NCBI RefSeq assembly: GCF_018619435.1
Contig: NZ_JAHFZF010000008.1
Location: forward strand, 1 to 64,000
DNA: 64,000 nucleotides
Direction of reading: 5' to 3'
Source: Rhodoferax sp. U11-2br
GTDB lineage: Bacteria > Pseudomonadota > Gammaproteobacteria > Burkholderiales > Burkholderiaceae_C
How positions within the stretch are numbered: the stretch's first letter is position 1; every line of letters starts with the position of its first letter. Positions 35,996 to 44,840 of this stretch are shown one piece after another. Position numbers and translations under genes: made by a program. Below the pieces are notes generated by a model. It saw nothing but the letters and a program-made list of their open reading frames with translations, made no database searches and had not been told where the DNA came from.

Positions 35996-36067
35996 GTTGA
36001 CACGTTCGTCAACATTGACAACAATAACAACGTTGACTAATGTGTCAACGTTGACTTGGATGTCAAT
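35996..36067. promoter_or_regulatory. Array of four adjacent 18-bp operator-like units (TetR)
   Basis: The units are GTTGAC-acgttc-GTCAAC (35996-36013), ATTGAC-aacaat-aacaac (36014-36031, half-site only), GTTGAC-taatgt-GTCAAC (36032-36049) and GTTGAC-ttggat-GTCAAt (36050-36067). They abut exactly, giving an 18-bp period. The array begins 27 bases upstream of the TetR start. Confidence 0.7.
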
Positions 36068-36316
36068 TGTAGTCTCGATCAGTGATTTTGCAATTGGACA
36101 TAACTCGACTGTCCCGCGCCAAGATGCCTGCCGCTCCTTGCCAAAGTAGCGGTAACTAGGAATGTGGCAATGGGAAAGGCTTATGTTTTTGCCGTTTCAC
36201 TGATGGGTCAATGGTGTTTTATTTCATTTTTTAGAAAGCGAAACTCATGATGAATGGTCAAACTATTACCTCAGAAGAAACGGCTCAAATCAGCCTGAAC
36301 TCCCAGGCGGCATTCG

Positions 36317-36574
36317 ATGCGCAGATACCCTTTCATCATTCTTGATGCCAAAAATAGCAATCAACTGCAGACGCTTGTTGCTGATGTGATCGAGAAATCA
36401 AGTGTGTCCTGTAACGTATTTACTACGTCGATGATCGGAACCTCTGCCGAAACTCAAATTAAAGAGACGCTCGAAGCCGTCGGTGAAGGGCTCAATTTTG
36501 TTGTCGTTGTCATATTTGGATCACGTGCGGATGTGGAACCGCTGACAAAGAAATTTTCACTGTCCAAGGAGTAG
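36317..36574 (+). CDS. Small unknown protein between TetR array and EamA exporter
   Basis: This 85-residue protein (MRRYPFIILDAKNSNQLQTL) ends six bases before the exporter start, so it is probably cotranscribed with it. It shows an alpha/beta pattern with a hydrophobic strand (LNFVVVVIFGSRADVEPLTK), no signal peptide and no known motif. A 32-codon open frame in another phase (36247-36345) starts upstream and overlaps its first ten codons. It may be a leader peptide, or the two frames may once have been one gene. Confidence 0.5.
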   Translation: MRRYPFIILDAKNSNQLQTLVADVIEKSSVSCNVFTTSMIGTSAETQIKETLEAVGEGLNFVVVVIFGSRADVEPLTKKFSLSKE

Positions 36575-36580
36575 ATCAAC

Positions 36581-37555
36581 ATGAAGCCCAACAATTTGAA
36601 TCAGCGCCTGTCCGGTGAACATGCTGTCGCCAGAGCGACGAGAGAGGGTTGGGTATCAGTTCTGATCGCTGCAACTCTATGGGGGACCACTGGCGTAATA
36701 TTTCACGCGTTGGGCACATCGTCGGACGGAGCAAATGCTGTTTCGATCAGCTTTCTTCGCCTTGCGTTGTCCGTTCCGTTCTTTCTTGTGATAGCCCGTT
36801 TGCACGTGGGTACGTGGCTAACTCCGTTGGCACCCCGTAGCCTGGTTGTGCTGATCGTACTTGGGCTCGCCATGGCGTTTTACCAACTGACATACGTGAT
36901 GGCCATCGAGCGAGTCGGTGTAGCCATCTCCGTGCTAATTAGCATTTGTGGAGCCCCCATCTTCGTCGCTCTGATTTCAGTACTAGCTTTAGGTGAGCGA
37001 CTCAAGGCGCAAACGATCATCGCGCTGGTCGTTTCAATCGTTGGGACTGTATTACTCGTTGGCCTACCAACCGAGATCAATTCGGATACCAGCCGATTCT
37101 GGATGGGAGTTGCAATCGCCATTGCGTGTGGCGTTTGCCAAGCGTTCTACGTCCTTGCTGCACGATCTGCGGTTGGAGTCTGTAGCCCTATGCATGCGGG
37201 TGGTATCAGTTTCGCGTTTGGCGCACTCGCATTGCTTCCCTTTGGGCTCTATGAAGGACTGCAACTTACCTATTCTGTCAGCGGGTGGGCCATGTTGCTA
37301 TATGTTGCGGCAGTACCGACAGCTCTCGCGCAAACACTATTTCTCATAGGTATCAGAGGTACCGGGGCAGTTGGTGGTGCAATAGCAAGCCTGCTAGAGC
37401 CATTGGTAGCGACGGTGTTGGCCGTGATCTTGCTGCATGAGCGAATGACGTGGTTAGGGATGCTCGGCGCAGCAATTTTGTTGAGCGGAATTGTGCTTAT
37501 CCAGTGGACACCTATCGAACGCACGAAGGAGTCAAAGCTAATCATGGAAGATTAA
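36581..37555 (+). CDS. EamA/DMT-superfamily exporter (cargo)
   Basis: This 324-residue protein has ten predicted membrane helices in two EamA repeats (first from WVSVLIAATLWGTTGVIF, second from MGVAIAIACGVCQAFYVLAA). Its codon use is less GC-rich than that of the core genes, consistent with transfer. With the divergent TetR gene it forms a regulator-exporter cassette, probably inducible by the exported compound. The substrate is unknown. Confidence 0.85.
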   Translation: MKPNNLNQRLSGEHAVARATREGWVSVLIAATLWGTTGVIFHALGTSSDGANAVSISFLRLALSVPFFLVIARLHVGTWLTPLAPRSLVVLIVLGLAMAFYQLTYVMAIERVGVAISVLISICGAPIFVALISVLALGERLKAQTIIALVVSIVGTVLLVGLPTEINSDTSRFWMGVAIAIACGVCQAFYVLAARSAVGVCSPMHAGGISFAFGALALLPFGLYEGLQLTYSVSGWAMLLYVAAVPTALAQTLFLIGIRGTGAVGGAIASLLEPLVATVLAVILLHERMTWLGMLGAAILLSGIVLIQWTPIERTKESKLIMED

Positions 37556-37560
37556 AACGC

Positions 37561-37632
37561 ATGCGCATTTGCTTCTTTGTCCCGGTAAGAAATGAGGCAC
37601 TCCCGCTGGTCAGACGACTAGGGCTGCGCTGA
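37561..37632 (+). pseudogene. Possible gene start cut off by the MITE-like element
   Basis: MRICFFVPVRNEALPLVRRL reads like the N terminus of a real protein, starting five bases after the exporter stop. It runs straight into the inverted repeat at 37618 and stops there. It is too short to name. Confidence 0.3.
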
Positions 37633-37724
37633 ATAAGTGGTTGTTGCGGAAAATGGTTTCTTATAAATCAATGGCTTACAGATGTCGTTTTCAAAATTTG
37701 GGTGCTTATTCAGCATTGCCCTAG
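37618..37724. mobile_element. MITE-like element with terminal inverted repeats
   Basis: About 101-107 bp is bounded by CTAGGGCTGCGCTGAATAAG and, inverted, CTAGGGCAATGCTGAATAAG (17 of 20 identical). There is no coding capacity. The outer CTAG (or TA) could be the target duplication of an IS5-group or similar transposase. Its parent insertion sequence is not in the window. Confidence 0.6.
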
Positions 37725-37760
37725 ATGCAATTTAGAGCTTGAAATCAAGGAGGAACAGCA

Positions 37761-38090
37761 ATGAGCATTTATGAAAGACATGTGTTCTTTTGCACAAACC
37801 ATCGAGAAAACGGCGCCGCCTGCAACCACCACGGTGCAACAGATCTGTGCGCCTATGCAAAGAAGCGGCTCACTGAGGCAGCACCGGAATATGCCAAAAG
37901 GGTGCGCGTCAACCGTGCTGGTTGCCTCGCAAGGTGCCAAGATGGCCCTGTTATTGTGGTTTATCCCGAAGCCGTGTGGTACACCTACATAGACGCCATT
38001 GATATTGACGAGATTGTCAACGAGCACTTGATAAACGGGCGATTCGTTGAGCGCTTGCGCATTGACGAGTCCTTTCAATTTCAGAAGTAG
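37761..38090 (+). CDS. Thioredoxin-fold [2Fe-2S] ferredoxin
   Basis: This 109-residue protein is preceded by AGGAGG. The cluster cysteines are C11 (FFC), C21 (AAC), C55 and C59 (GCLARC), the spacing of thioredoxin-like [2Fe-2S] ferredoxins, with an extra C30. It is an electron carrier of the (2Fe-2S) ferredoxin-domain family common in Burkholderiales. Its partner is unknown here; the neighbours are a MITE and a gene fragment, so it may be a stranded cargo gene. Confidence 0.82.
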   Translation: MSIYERHVFFCTNHRENGAACNHHGATDLCAYAKKRLTEAAPEYAKRVRVNRAGCLARCQDGPVIVVYPEAVWYTYIDAIDIDEIVNEHLINGRFVERLRIDESFQFQK

Positions 38091-38092
38091 CA

Positions 38093-38266
38093 TTGGGACG
38101 CAGCTTTATCGTGGTGGCTTCTGAAGCGCGCTTCCTGGCAGGGGACGGAGCCGAAGCCACCATGATCGAGGTGGTCAGGTCGGTTCACCGGGGCAACGAC
38201 ATCATGGGAGAGATCGGTGTGGCCATCGTGCTGCGCTACGCTTCGTACCTGGGTAAAGACAATTGA
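38093..38266 (+). pseudogene. Orphan coding fragment after the ferredoxin
   Basis: A TTG-started frame of 57 codons has coding-like, GC-rich third positions (ATMIEVVRSVHRGNDIMGEI, IVLRYASYLGKDN). It has no start of its own beyond TTG and no recognised family. It is probably the 3' remnant of a larger gene lost by rearrangement. Confidence 0.3.
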
Positions 38267-38332
38267 AATTCATGCGGCTAACCAAGTTGGGCTCCAAAAG
38301 CCCCATATGAATAACCTCTCGTCGGTTAGATT

Positions 38333-38373
38333 GGGGGCACTACATACTTGATGCAAAAACTAGCATTACGTCC
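38333..38373 (+). repeat. Candidate Tn3-family terminal inverted repeat
   Basis: It begins GGGGGCACTACATACTTGAT and ends near TTACG, 160 bases upstream of a Tn3-type transposase start. Tn3-family ends typically begin GGGG and are about 38 bp. The opposite end is missing, so this cannot be confirmed internally. Confidence 0.35.
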
Positions 38374-38496
38374 AGACCCGGCGCCAACCATACCAGTTAC
38401 AACGTCAATTAGGAATAGGTCAGGCGCCCAACCCACTCAGGCCACAGCTGAGCCGTAACGCCTCCCATGTAACAGGCCAATCAGATATCAAGTCCG

Positions 38497-39480
38497 ATGA
38501 GCAGCATCAACGAAACGGCCTACCCCCAACTGAGTTCGGAGATTGTTGAGAAAGAGCTGCTCGCTTTTTTTACGCCGACGCAGCAGGAGCTTGGCTTCAT
38601 TGCTTACAAATACAGCAGGACCACGACCCAGGCATTGATCGTCATCCAGCTCAAGGTGCTGCAGCGACTAGGCTATTTCATAGCGCTCGCCAATGTCCCC
38701 AGGAACATCATTGCGCATGTCTGCAAGCACCTGCGCATTCCGGAATTCCAGCCCCATTCATTGCGGAGCTACGATTCGTCTGGCAGCAAGTCGATCCACC
38801 AGCGCTTGCTGCGCAACTATGTTGGGGTTCGCACTTTGGGTTCTGAGGGGCAGGCTTGGCTCAATGAGCAAGCATCCAAGGCGGCCAAGACCAAACAGGA
38901 GTTGCCGGACATCATCAATGTACTTCTGGAGGAGTTGCTCCACCACCGCTACGAGTTGCCAGGCTTTGTGACGTTGTCGCGCGCTGCAAACCGAGCCAGA
39001 ACCAAGGTAAACGATGACATTCAACGCCAAATCACGTCCACACTGAATGATAAGCAACTTGGGCAAATTGATCGTCTGTTCATTACGCAGGCAGGGCGCA
39101 GCCAATGGGAACAGTTCAAACGCGAGCCCAAACAACCCAATGTTCGGGAGGTTGTGAGCTTTCTGACGCATATTGAAGCCGTCCGCAAATTGGCCGACGG
39201 CCTGCCCAAGCCCGAGGATATCCCGGTCTCCAAGCGGACACAGTTCGTGCTCGAAGCCAGAGCGCTGAATGTTCGCGAGATGATGGCACTCAAGCCAATA
39301 AAACGCTATGCACTGGCTGTCTTGCTCATTCCCTTACCCTTTAAAGTCGCTCTAATACTGTCATCTGCACCTTTGACAAGGCCTATCGCCAAACTTGTCA
39401 GCGTAGGTCGAGCCCTTAAAGACCCTAATTCGTCAAGAATACTTGCCACCGCAATAGTCGCGGCCATATCACCCGACTGA
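38497..39480 (+). pseudogene. tnpA: Tn3-family transposase, N-terminal fragment (DUF4158)
   Basis: Residues 1 to about 280 match the N-terminal DNA-binding region of Tn3 transposases (FFTPTQQELGFIAYKYSRTT, FQPHSLRSYDSSGSKSIHQR). The similarity ends near the segment IKRYALAVLLI (about 39330). The frame then runs antisense through a PP2C phosphatase gene until a chance stop. The catalytic DDE domain and resolvase are absent, so the element is dead. Confidence 0.75.
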
Positions 39481-39725
39481 GAACCTCCTACGCCGTCACA
39501 GACTAAAGCGAGTGTATAAACTTCTTCGTTGTACGCGCGAACTCGTGCGACCGCAAAACGATCCTCGTTCCGGCTACGCCTAACCCCAAGATGGGCACCC
39601 ACCGCGATACCAAGTTCGTCAATGCTGACAGGGGCAGTGACGGACCAATCTTTACCGACTAGCTCCTCGAACACAGCCGTGTACAGCGAATTGCTATCCA
39701 GATAGGGAGGATTTTTATTCAACAT
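39306..39725 (-). pseudogene. PP2C-type Ser/Thr phosphatase, N-terminal fragment
   Basis: From MLNKNPPYLDSN the frame gives 120 or so phosphatase residues with both metal-site motifs (RRSRNEDRFAVARV, LALVCDGVGGSQSGD). It breaks within the expected GMGTT motif (KGKGM, then SKT), exactly where the Tn3 transposase fragment ends on the other strand. It is a recombination joint between two truncated genes. The rest of the phosphatase and any kinase partner are missing. Confidence 0.65.
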
Positions 39726-40248
39726 ATTGGCTATGTTACACATCCATCGGATGCATGGCAGAAATAGTTCGGCTTGTGCCACGCGTAAGTTTGCCGTTTC
39801 GGGTTAATCGAAAGAGCACCATTGGTATGGTCAAGCTTGCCTTTGGCGTCCAGGTGATGGACCTGCCGACCAGCCTGTAGGCGCAGTGCGATTTCCGAGC
39901 GGGCCTGGACTGCGATGTCACATGGCTGGAAGCCAAACTGGCGAAGCTCGGGACCGGCCGTGCACCTGGGTCGGCAACGTGAACGGCTGCTTCGGTTCCG
40001 CGATAGTGACCACTCAGGGTCTTGTATTCAACCAGTCGATGCAACAAGTTAGCTGAATCGTTCAGCAGCCATGCTCAAAGACCGAAAGAGTGTTTGCATC
40101 GATTGGCACTGAAACAGAGATTACCTCTACCGGCAAAAAGAATCCGGGCGGAAGCAGCGGCTTGGCGTGTCGACACCTTACCATTTGATCCTGACGAGTG
40201 GCATGTCATCAGCCCCTGGAGAAACTGATGCGGATGCCCAGGCATACC
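39726..40248. other. Gene-poor stretch with possible degraded coding sequence
   Basis: No intact gene. On the minus strand a frame at 39736-40047 shifts phase, and around 39860-39930 another minus frame reads like protein (RSEIALRLQAGRQVHHLDAK). This suggests a decayed gene of unknown type. The rest shows nothing recognisable. Confidence 0.35.
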
Positions 40249-40977
40249 TCAACAGTCATGCCATGAGTGGTAGATGTCGATAGGAGTGGCCGCTGTGCCG
40301 TCCGGCCATGAAAAGATGCGCTGGTGGGTGCTGAGGTAGAGGCCTGGGCAATGTTGGCTTTTTGCCTCGATTACACATGACAAAGCGGAAGGCTCACCAA
40401 GACCGACTCGGTTTTTTGGTGCCGCAAGTGACTCGGCAAGATGGCGGGTGATGCAGAATTTATCCCGTGCATAGCCGATCATGATGCCCTGCTCCATGGC
40501 CGATGCATACGCCCCGATCACAAAGCGTTCGATTCCTGAAGTCTTCTTTCCCACAGCACAGTAATGAGCATGCATTGGATGCTTACGGCCTACGGGCTTG
40601 CATTCGGCGAAAAGAGAATCTTGCACCCGATTATGGGTTTGACAAAGCTCCCGCTGAAGGCGGAAGACTAGATCAGGCTTTCTACCCTTACTTTTCTCGT
40701 CATGATTGGCTGTGGCGCTCTCACGAGTCACGCTGCGAATGAAACTGAGATCAAGATCGTTGCTGTCGTCACACATCAGCCGGTTCTCTAGAATGTCCTC
40801 CAACCAAAATGTGATGTCGTCTTCATCTGCGTTTGCCAAATCACGACCATCAGACCGGATCAGCGCAAAAGCCCGCACCAGTGCCAGATGAACGGCGGCG
40901 ATCCATCGCTCCTGAAGTCGTGGATGCGGTACACGGTAGGTGCGGGTGCTGGCACTGGTAAAGAAACCTGGGCTCAT
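40249..40977 (-). CDS. PD-(D/E)XK nuclease-like protein, partner of the adjacent methyltransferase
   Basis: The chosen ATG at 40977 overlaps the methyltransferase stop (ATGA); the frame is open eight codons further. In the 242-residue protein, residues P101-D102 (KPDLVFRL) and E125-x-K127 (FAECKPVG) are spaced as in the PD-(D/E)XK nuclease core. Helices follow them (GIERFVIGAYASAMEQG). No DNA-binding add-on is seen. Family assignment rests on this motif only. Context (coupled to a DNA methyltransferase) suggests a restriction endonuclease subunit that cuts unmodified DNA. Confidence 0.68.
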   Translation of the reverse strand: MSPGFFTSASTRTYRVPHPRLQERWIAAVHLALVRAFALIRSDGRDLANADEDDITFWLEDILENRLMCDDSNDLDLSFIRSVTRESATANHDEKSKGRKPDLVFRLQRELCQTHNRVQDSLFAECKPVGRKHPMHAHYCAVGKKTSGIERFVIGAYASAMEQGIMIGYARDKFCITRHLAESLAAPKNRVGLGEPSALSCVIEAKSQHCPGLYLSTHQRIFSWPDGTAATPIDIYHSWHDC

Positions 40978-43900
40978 TTGCGAGTGGGCAAGGGAAAGCA
41001 CTGCTTAAGATGTTCCTCGGCGATGTGCAAGGCGCAAAGATGGGCACGGCTTCGGGTCCAGAACCGGCGTTTGTTGAGCAACCCGATGATCAAACCGCCC
41101 TCGGGCAGAGGCATCACCAAGCGAGTGGCGGCACTGGCGCTCGCTTCACCGACGATGCTGGCGATGAGCTTTTCTGAGGGCGCCCATGTGTCGCCATCCA
41201 AGAGTAGCGTGACAAAAGCCCAGGGTTGTTGCCAATCCCCCTCCAACCGGGGCACGAGCCCGGCCTTGACTTTCTGTCCCACCGCCTTGAAGAATGGCTG
41301 AATGGCCTGCTCCAACGTACGGACGAAGGTTGCTGCTTCATCTGGTGGCACGGAGCGCATGGCTTGCTCACGCACCACGGCGTAGGGACCATTGAAGGTG
41401 ACGGTGTCAGTCACCACTTGTCGCTCTGCTTTAGATAGGTCAAACAAACCGCCGACAAACGTATCAAGAGCATCCCAGTTCTTCTCGCCCTGGTTGAACG
41501 TACTTACTTGGGCATCAAGCATGTTGGCAAGACGCCCTGCTTCTTCCCGTTGCTCCTTAGTCAGTTTGTCGATGTTGGGGAACGGGAAGGAGTCGATGTC
41601 TGACTTGTCCAAGATGCGCTTTCGAGCACCCATTTGACCGCTTCGCATGAAACTGAAATGCTGGAATAGTTGGCTATGAGCGATGACATGCAGCAGCGCA
41701 CACAAGAGATCGGGATCTTTATGCCAATAAGCCGTGTACCCAAAAAAATTCTTTGAGAACGCCATCTTCCGCTGAGGGAGACGATGAGACTTAGAGCTGT
41801 CACGCGTTTCACCAGGTCCACGGCGGATGCAGATAACAGGACTCCGAAAGTTGGTTTCTTCGTATGTACGGTAAGGTTCTTGATCTCCATGCCGTTCACG
41901 GTAGGTCGGATAGGTCCCGTTGTTGAGCAGGTCTGGCTCTTCGCCATCAAAAACCTCCAGATCAATCAGCCACTCAGGACACTGGCGAGGCTTGAAGGGC
42001 TCAATGTCCAATCCACGGCAACTCGCTGGGTCATCGGATTGCCAAAAACTCCCAATCGATTGCTTTTTCGCAATCCGACAGAGCTTCTCCATTACCTGGA
42101 CATCCAAGATGCTGCCGATAGCAAGCGCTTTGCAGAGCCACGGAGTGTCTAGAACAGACTGTGCGGTGATTTGATAGGCGGATTGGTAATCTAGCCGAAA
42201 CTCACCACGCCGAGCGAGCTCATCCTCTCGCACGGGGGTTGCGAGATGAAACGCCTGTGTTTCCAGATCAGGCTTTGCATTCTTGCTCCAAAGCAAAATC
42301 CACGGCTGATCATGCCCTCCCCAAACAGGCGTTTTCTCTAAATCTGACCCGTTCAGAATGCCCGACACCTGCATGGCCTGGAACCACGCGTTTCTCGCGC
42401 TGATGCCCGTAGGGGTTTGTTTGAGGACAAATCGAGCATCTATCGCAAACGCCACAATGCCGCCTGGCCTAGCCCATTCAGCAGCCCGCCAAAGGAATGG
42501 TAAATCTGGCACACCTCCCGGGTTGCGATAAGCGGCCGCCACCTCATGCAAACCACGGGCTTTGAGAACACGGCGGGCAGTTTCAGTACCCGCTTCATCC
42601 AGCAGTGCCTTGCGTAGCATGAAATCCTCTTTCCTCTCGGTTTTTGCCTTCTTCAAGACGCTCCAAGGCGGATTCCCCACAACCACATCAAAGCCACCAT
42701 TGAAATTTTTGCTGTCCACTGCCTCGCCCAAGCTGCCTAAAACGAAACCAGTCTGCGTGCGTTCTCTTGCGGTGCGTTGATCGAACAGAACCAGCCCTTG
42801 CAGTGCCTTGGTCGCATGATGGGCAGAGGGCGGCGTAGTAATCTCGTTCAGTTCGATGACCGTGATATATAGGCCCAGGGCGGCTAACCGGAGGGCCGAC
42901 TCACTCACGTCAAATCCGCGAATCTGATTGTGCAGAATACTTTCGATGACTTGCTTGCTCGGGCGGCGAACGTTGTTTCCCAGGCGCTCCCTATCAGCAG
43001 CCCAACGGTGGCGAACCAGTTCCCTCAAGGAGAGCACCAAAAACACACCCGCGCCACAAGTGGGGTCGAGAATCTTTGCTTGATGGGCTGGTGTTTCTAA
43101 GCCGGCTAGCGCTTCATCCACAAGCAATTTGGCCAAGGTGCGCGGCGTGTAATGCACCGAGCGGGCCTTGGAGTCCATTTCATCTACCCGGTGACTGAAG
43201 TTCTCATATACCTGACTGAGCACACCAATCGGAATGTGGCGGAAATTGAGTTGGTGCCAGTCAATGCCCGTCAGCTGCTGCTGCAGGATACCCTCCACAT
43301 TTTCCCAACCGCGAAGAATAGCTTCCAGGTGCAGGAAGATGCAATTATCGGATTGATCGCCAGCGTTCTTGTAAACATCGGCATAAGCCTTCGTTCGCTT
43401 CGCTTCCGATGCATCTAGCGGCAGCGGATCAATGAGTGGCAGAAGATCGCCGTTGAATGTGACGTCCAGCCAGTTTGAAGTCTGCGCGGCTCTAGCGGGT
43501 GTGGAAAAAACCCGCTGCAGGCGGTGAGCTTTCGGATCACCTTTAGCCGCTGGGCATATCTCATTGATCAGATCATCCGTCACGATCCGTCGATCAACAA
43601 GGAAGCGGAAGAACAGCGCCCGCCCCGTCATGGAAAGAACCGCAAGGCCATCCAATTTTTTAATGAGTACCAGCTCGGTCACCGCCTTATCCAGCAGGCT
43701 ACTAATTTCTTCGAAGACCGGGTCAGAGGCTTTAGGCTGACCTTTCAGTTCTGTCAGTGTGCCGGTGGCGATCTGGTGAAAAAGAAATGGTGCACGCGGA
43801 TCGGCGATTCGAACTGTCGTCCCAAGGCCGTTATCGTTCAGAGTCTTCCGATCCAAATTGAGTGGGTAAAGAACCAACTCTCCTGGCCGCACAATCGCCA

Positions 43901-44195
43901 GAACCGCATGGTCTCCACGGTTTGCCAGTCGCTGCTGCAGGTTGACGCGCTCTGCGAAATCGGGTTCACCTGATGCTGCATCTATCAAATACATGACCGG
44001 CTTGCCTTGGAACTCCGCTACGGCATCAGGCAGCCGACCCGCTTCCCGTTGCACCTGATCAGAGAGCAAGTCTAGGTATGAAACATGATCCGGCAACTGC
44101 TTCTGGTTATCTCGGAGCGAGACAATGCTCGGGCAACCGAAAACACTAACCGATTCGGCCAAGCGTTGATCTCTATTTGAAAGTTGAGTCGACAT
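40974..44195 (-). CDS. Large N6-adenine DNA methyltransferase (Eco57I/type IIG-like)
   Basis: In this 1073-residue protein, residues 1-330 are an N-terminal domain without recognised catalytic motif. Motif X is VHYTPRTLAKLLVDEAL (from 348), motif I is ILDPTCGAGVFL (D377-G383), and motif IV is NPPW (508-511), the N6-adenine signature. The last 500 or so residues fit a target-recognition and helical region. It would modify host DNA at a specific site. It starts two bases after the LexA-like stop and overlaps the nuclease start. The size resembles type IIG or PglX-like enzymes, but no PglZ, BrxC or helicase gene accompanies it. Confidence 0.85.
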   Translation of the reverse strand: MSTQLSNRDQRLAESVSVFGCPSIVSLRDNQKQLPDHVSYLDLLSDQVQREAGRLPDAVAEFQGKPVMYLIDAASGEPDFAERVNLQQRLANRGDHAVLAIVRPGELVLYPLNLDRKTLNDNGLGTTVRIADPRAPFLFHQIATGTLTELKGQPKASDPVFEEISSLLDKAVTELVLIKKLDGLAVLSMTGRALFFRFLVDRRIVTDDLINEICPAAKGDPKAHRLQRVFSTPARAAQTSNWLDVTFNGDLLPLIDPLPLDASEAKRTKAYADVYKNAGDQSDNCIFLHLEAILRGWENVEGILQQQLTGIDWHQLNFRHIPIGVLSQVYENFSHRVDEMDSKARSVHYTPRTLAKLLVDEALAGLETPAHQAKILDPTCGAGVFLVLSLRELVRHRWAADRERLGNNVRRPSKQVIESILHNQIRGFDVSESALRLAALGLYITVIELNEITTPPSAHHATKALQGLVLFDQRTARERTQTGFVLGSLGEAVDSKNFNGGFDVVVGNPPWSVLKKAKTERKEDFMLRKALLDEAGTETARRVLKARGLHEVAAAYRNPGGVPDLPFLWRAAEWARPGGIVAFAIDARFVLKQTPTGISARNAWFQAMQVSGILNGSDLEKTPVWGGHDQPWILLWSKNAKPDLETQAFHLATPVREDELARRGEFRLDYQSAYQITAQSVLDTPWLCKALAIGSILDVQVMEKLCRIAKKQSIGSFWQSDDPASCRGLDIEPFKPRQCPEWLIDLEVFDGEEPDLLNNGTYPTYRERHGDQEPYRTYEETNFRSPVICIRRGPGETRDSSKSHRLPQRKMAFSKNFFGYTAYWHKDPDLLCALLHVIAHSQLFQHFSFMRSGQMGARKRILDKSDIDSFPFPNIDKLTKEQREEAGRLANMLDAQVSTFNQGEKNWDALDTFVGGLFDLSKAERQVVTDTVTFNGPYAVVREQAMRSVPPDEAATFVRTLEQAIQPFFKAVGQKVKAGLVPRLEGDWQQPWAFVTLLLDGDTWAPSEKLIASIVGEASASAATRLVMPLPEGGLIIGLLNKRRFWTRSRAHLCALHIAEEHLKQCFPLPTRK

Positions 44196-44197
44196 GG

Positions 44198-44830
44198 TCA
44201 GGTGAAGCAGCGAATGGTGCCAACCAGCACACCAGCCAGTCGGAAAGATTTTTCTATTTGCTCCGAGTCAACGAGTCGGTCTGGGTAGGCTGGGTTCTCT
44301 GCCTGTAGGCGCAACCCGAGTTTCGTCTTGAAGACTCGCTTTAGCGTGGCGTCCTCATCCAGTACAACGGCGGCAATATCTCCATCGGAGAACTCCGGGC
44401 CAGACCGGAGGACGGCAATGTCGCTATCGAAAATACCAGCATTGATCATGCTATCCCCCTTCACATGAAGGGCAAAAAGGCTGTTCCCTTGAAACAACGC
44501 CCGAGGAAGTAGCAGAACTTCCTCGGCTTCTTCCATTGCAAAAATTGGCAATCCTGCTGCGATTCGTCCAACCAGAGGTACTGCGACAGTCTGAGCCGAA
44601 CTGTCGGCTCGCATCGGTCCGGTCACTCGAAGCGATCGGGGGCTTCCTGGGGTGCGGGCAAGTCGGCCCTTTTTCTGGAGTGCCGTGAGGTGTTGTTGGG
44701 CAGTTGACGTGCTCGACCAGCCAAAATGCTGTGCGACCTCTCTAATAGTAGGGGGCAACCCGCTCTGTGCTGATGCTTGCTTTACGAAAGCAAGAACCTT
44801 GTCTTGGGTGGTTGTGAGGGATATCGCCAT
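44198..44830 (-). CDS. LexA-like autocleaving repressor (S24 family) heading the methyltransferase operon
   Basis: This 210-residue protein starts at MAISLTTTQDKVLAFVKQAS. The N-terminal LexA-type winged helix is PTIREVAQHFGWSSTSTAQQ (28-47). The cleavage site Ala92-Gly93 lies in VGRIAAGLPIF, with catalytic Ser127 in HVKGDSMIN and Lys164 in ATLKRVFKTK. All parts for RecA-stimulated self-cleavage are present. It lies two bases before the methyltransferase gene, so it probably represses the whole operon. A dyad at 44841-44855 lies just upstream. The host's true lexA is not in the window. Confidence 0.88.
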   Translation of the reverse strand: MAISLTTTQDKVLAFVKQASAQSGLPPTIREVAQHFGWSSTSTAQQHLTALQKKGRLARTPGSPRSLRVTGPMRADSSAQTVAVPLVGRIAAGLPIFAMEEAEEVLLLPRALFQGNSLFALHVKGDSMINAGIFDSDIAVLRSGPEFSDGDIAAVVLDEDATLKRVFKTKLGLRLQAENPAYPDRLVDSEQIEKSFRLAGVLVGTIRCFT

Positions 44831-44840
44831 CTGAACAATA

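Noticed and set aside
39736-40047. Minus-strand open frame of 103 codons
   Set aside because: The composition does not look coding along its length, and a different phase looks better in the middle; treated as decayed sequence rather than a gene.
40974-44195. BREX or DISARM system
   Set aside because: The methyltransferase size fits PglX, but no PglZ-type phosphatase, BrxC-type ATPase, helicase, phospholipase or DUF1998 gene is present in the window; only the LexA-like and nuclease genes accompany it.
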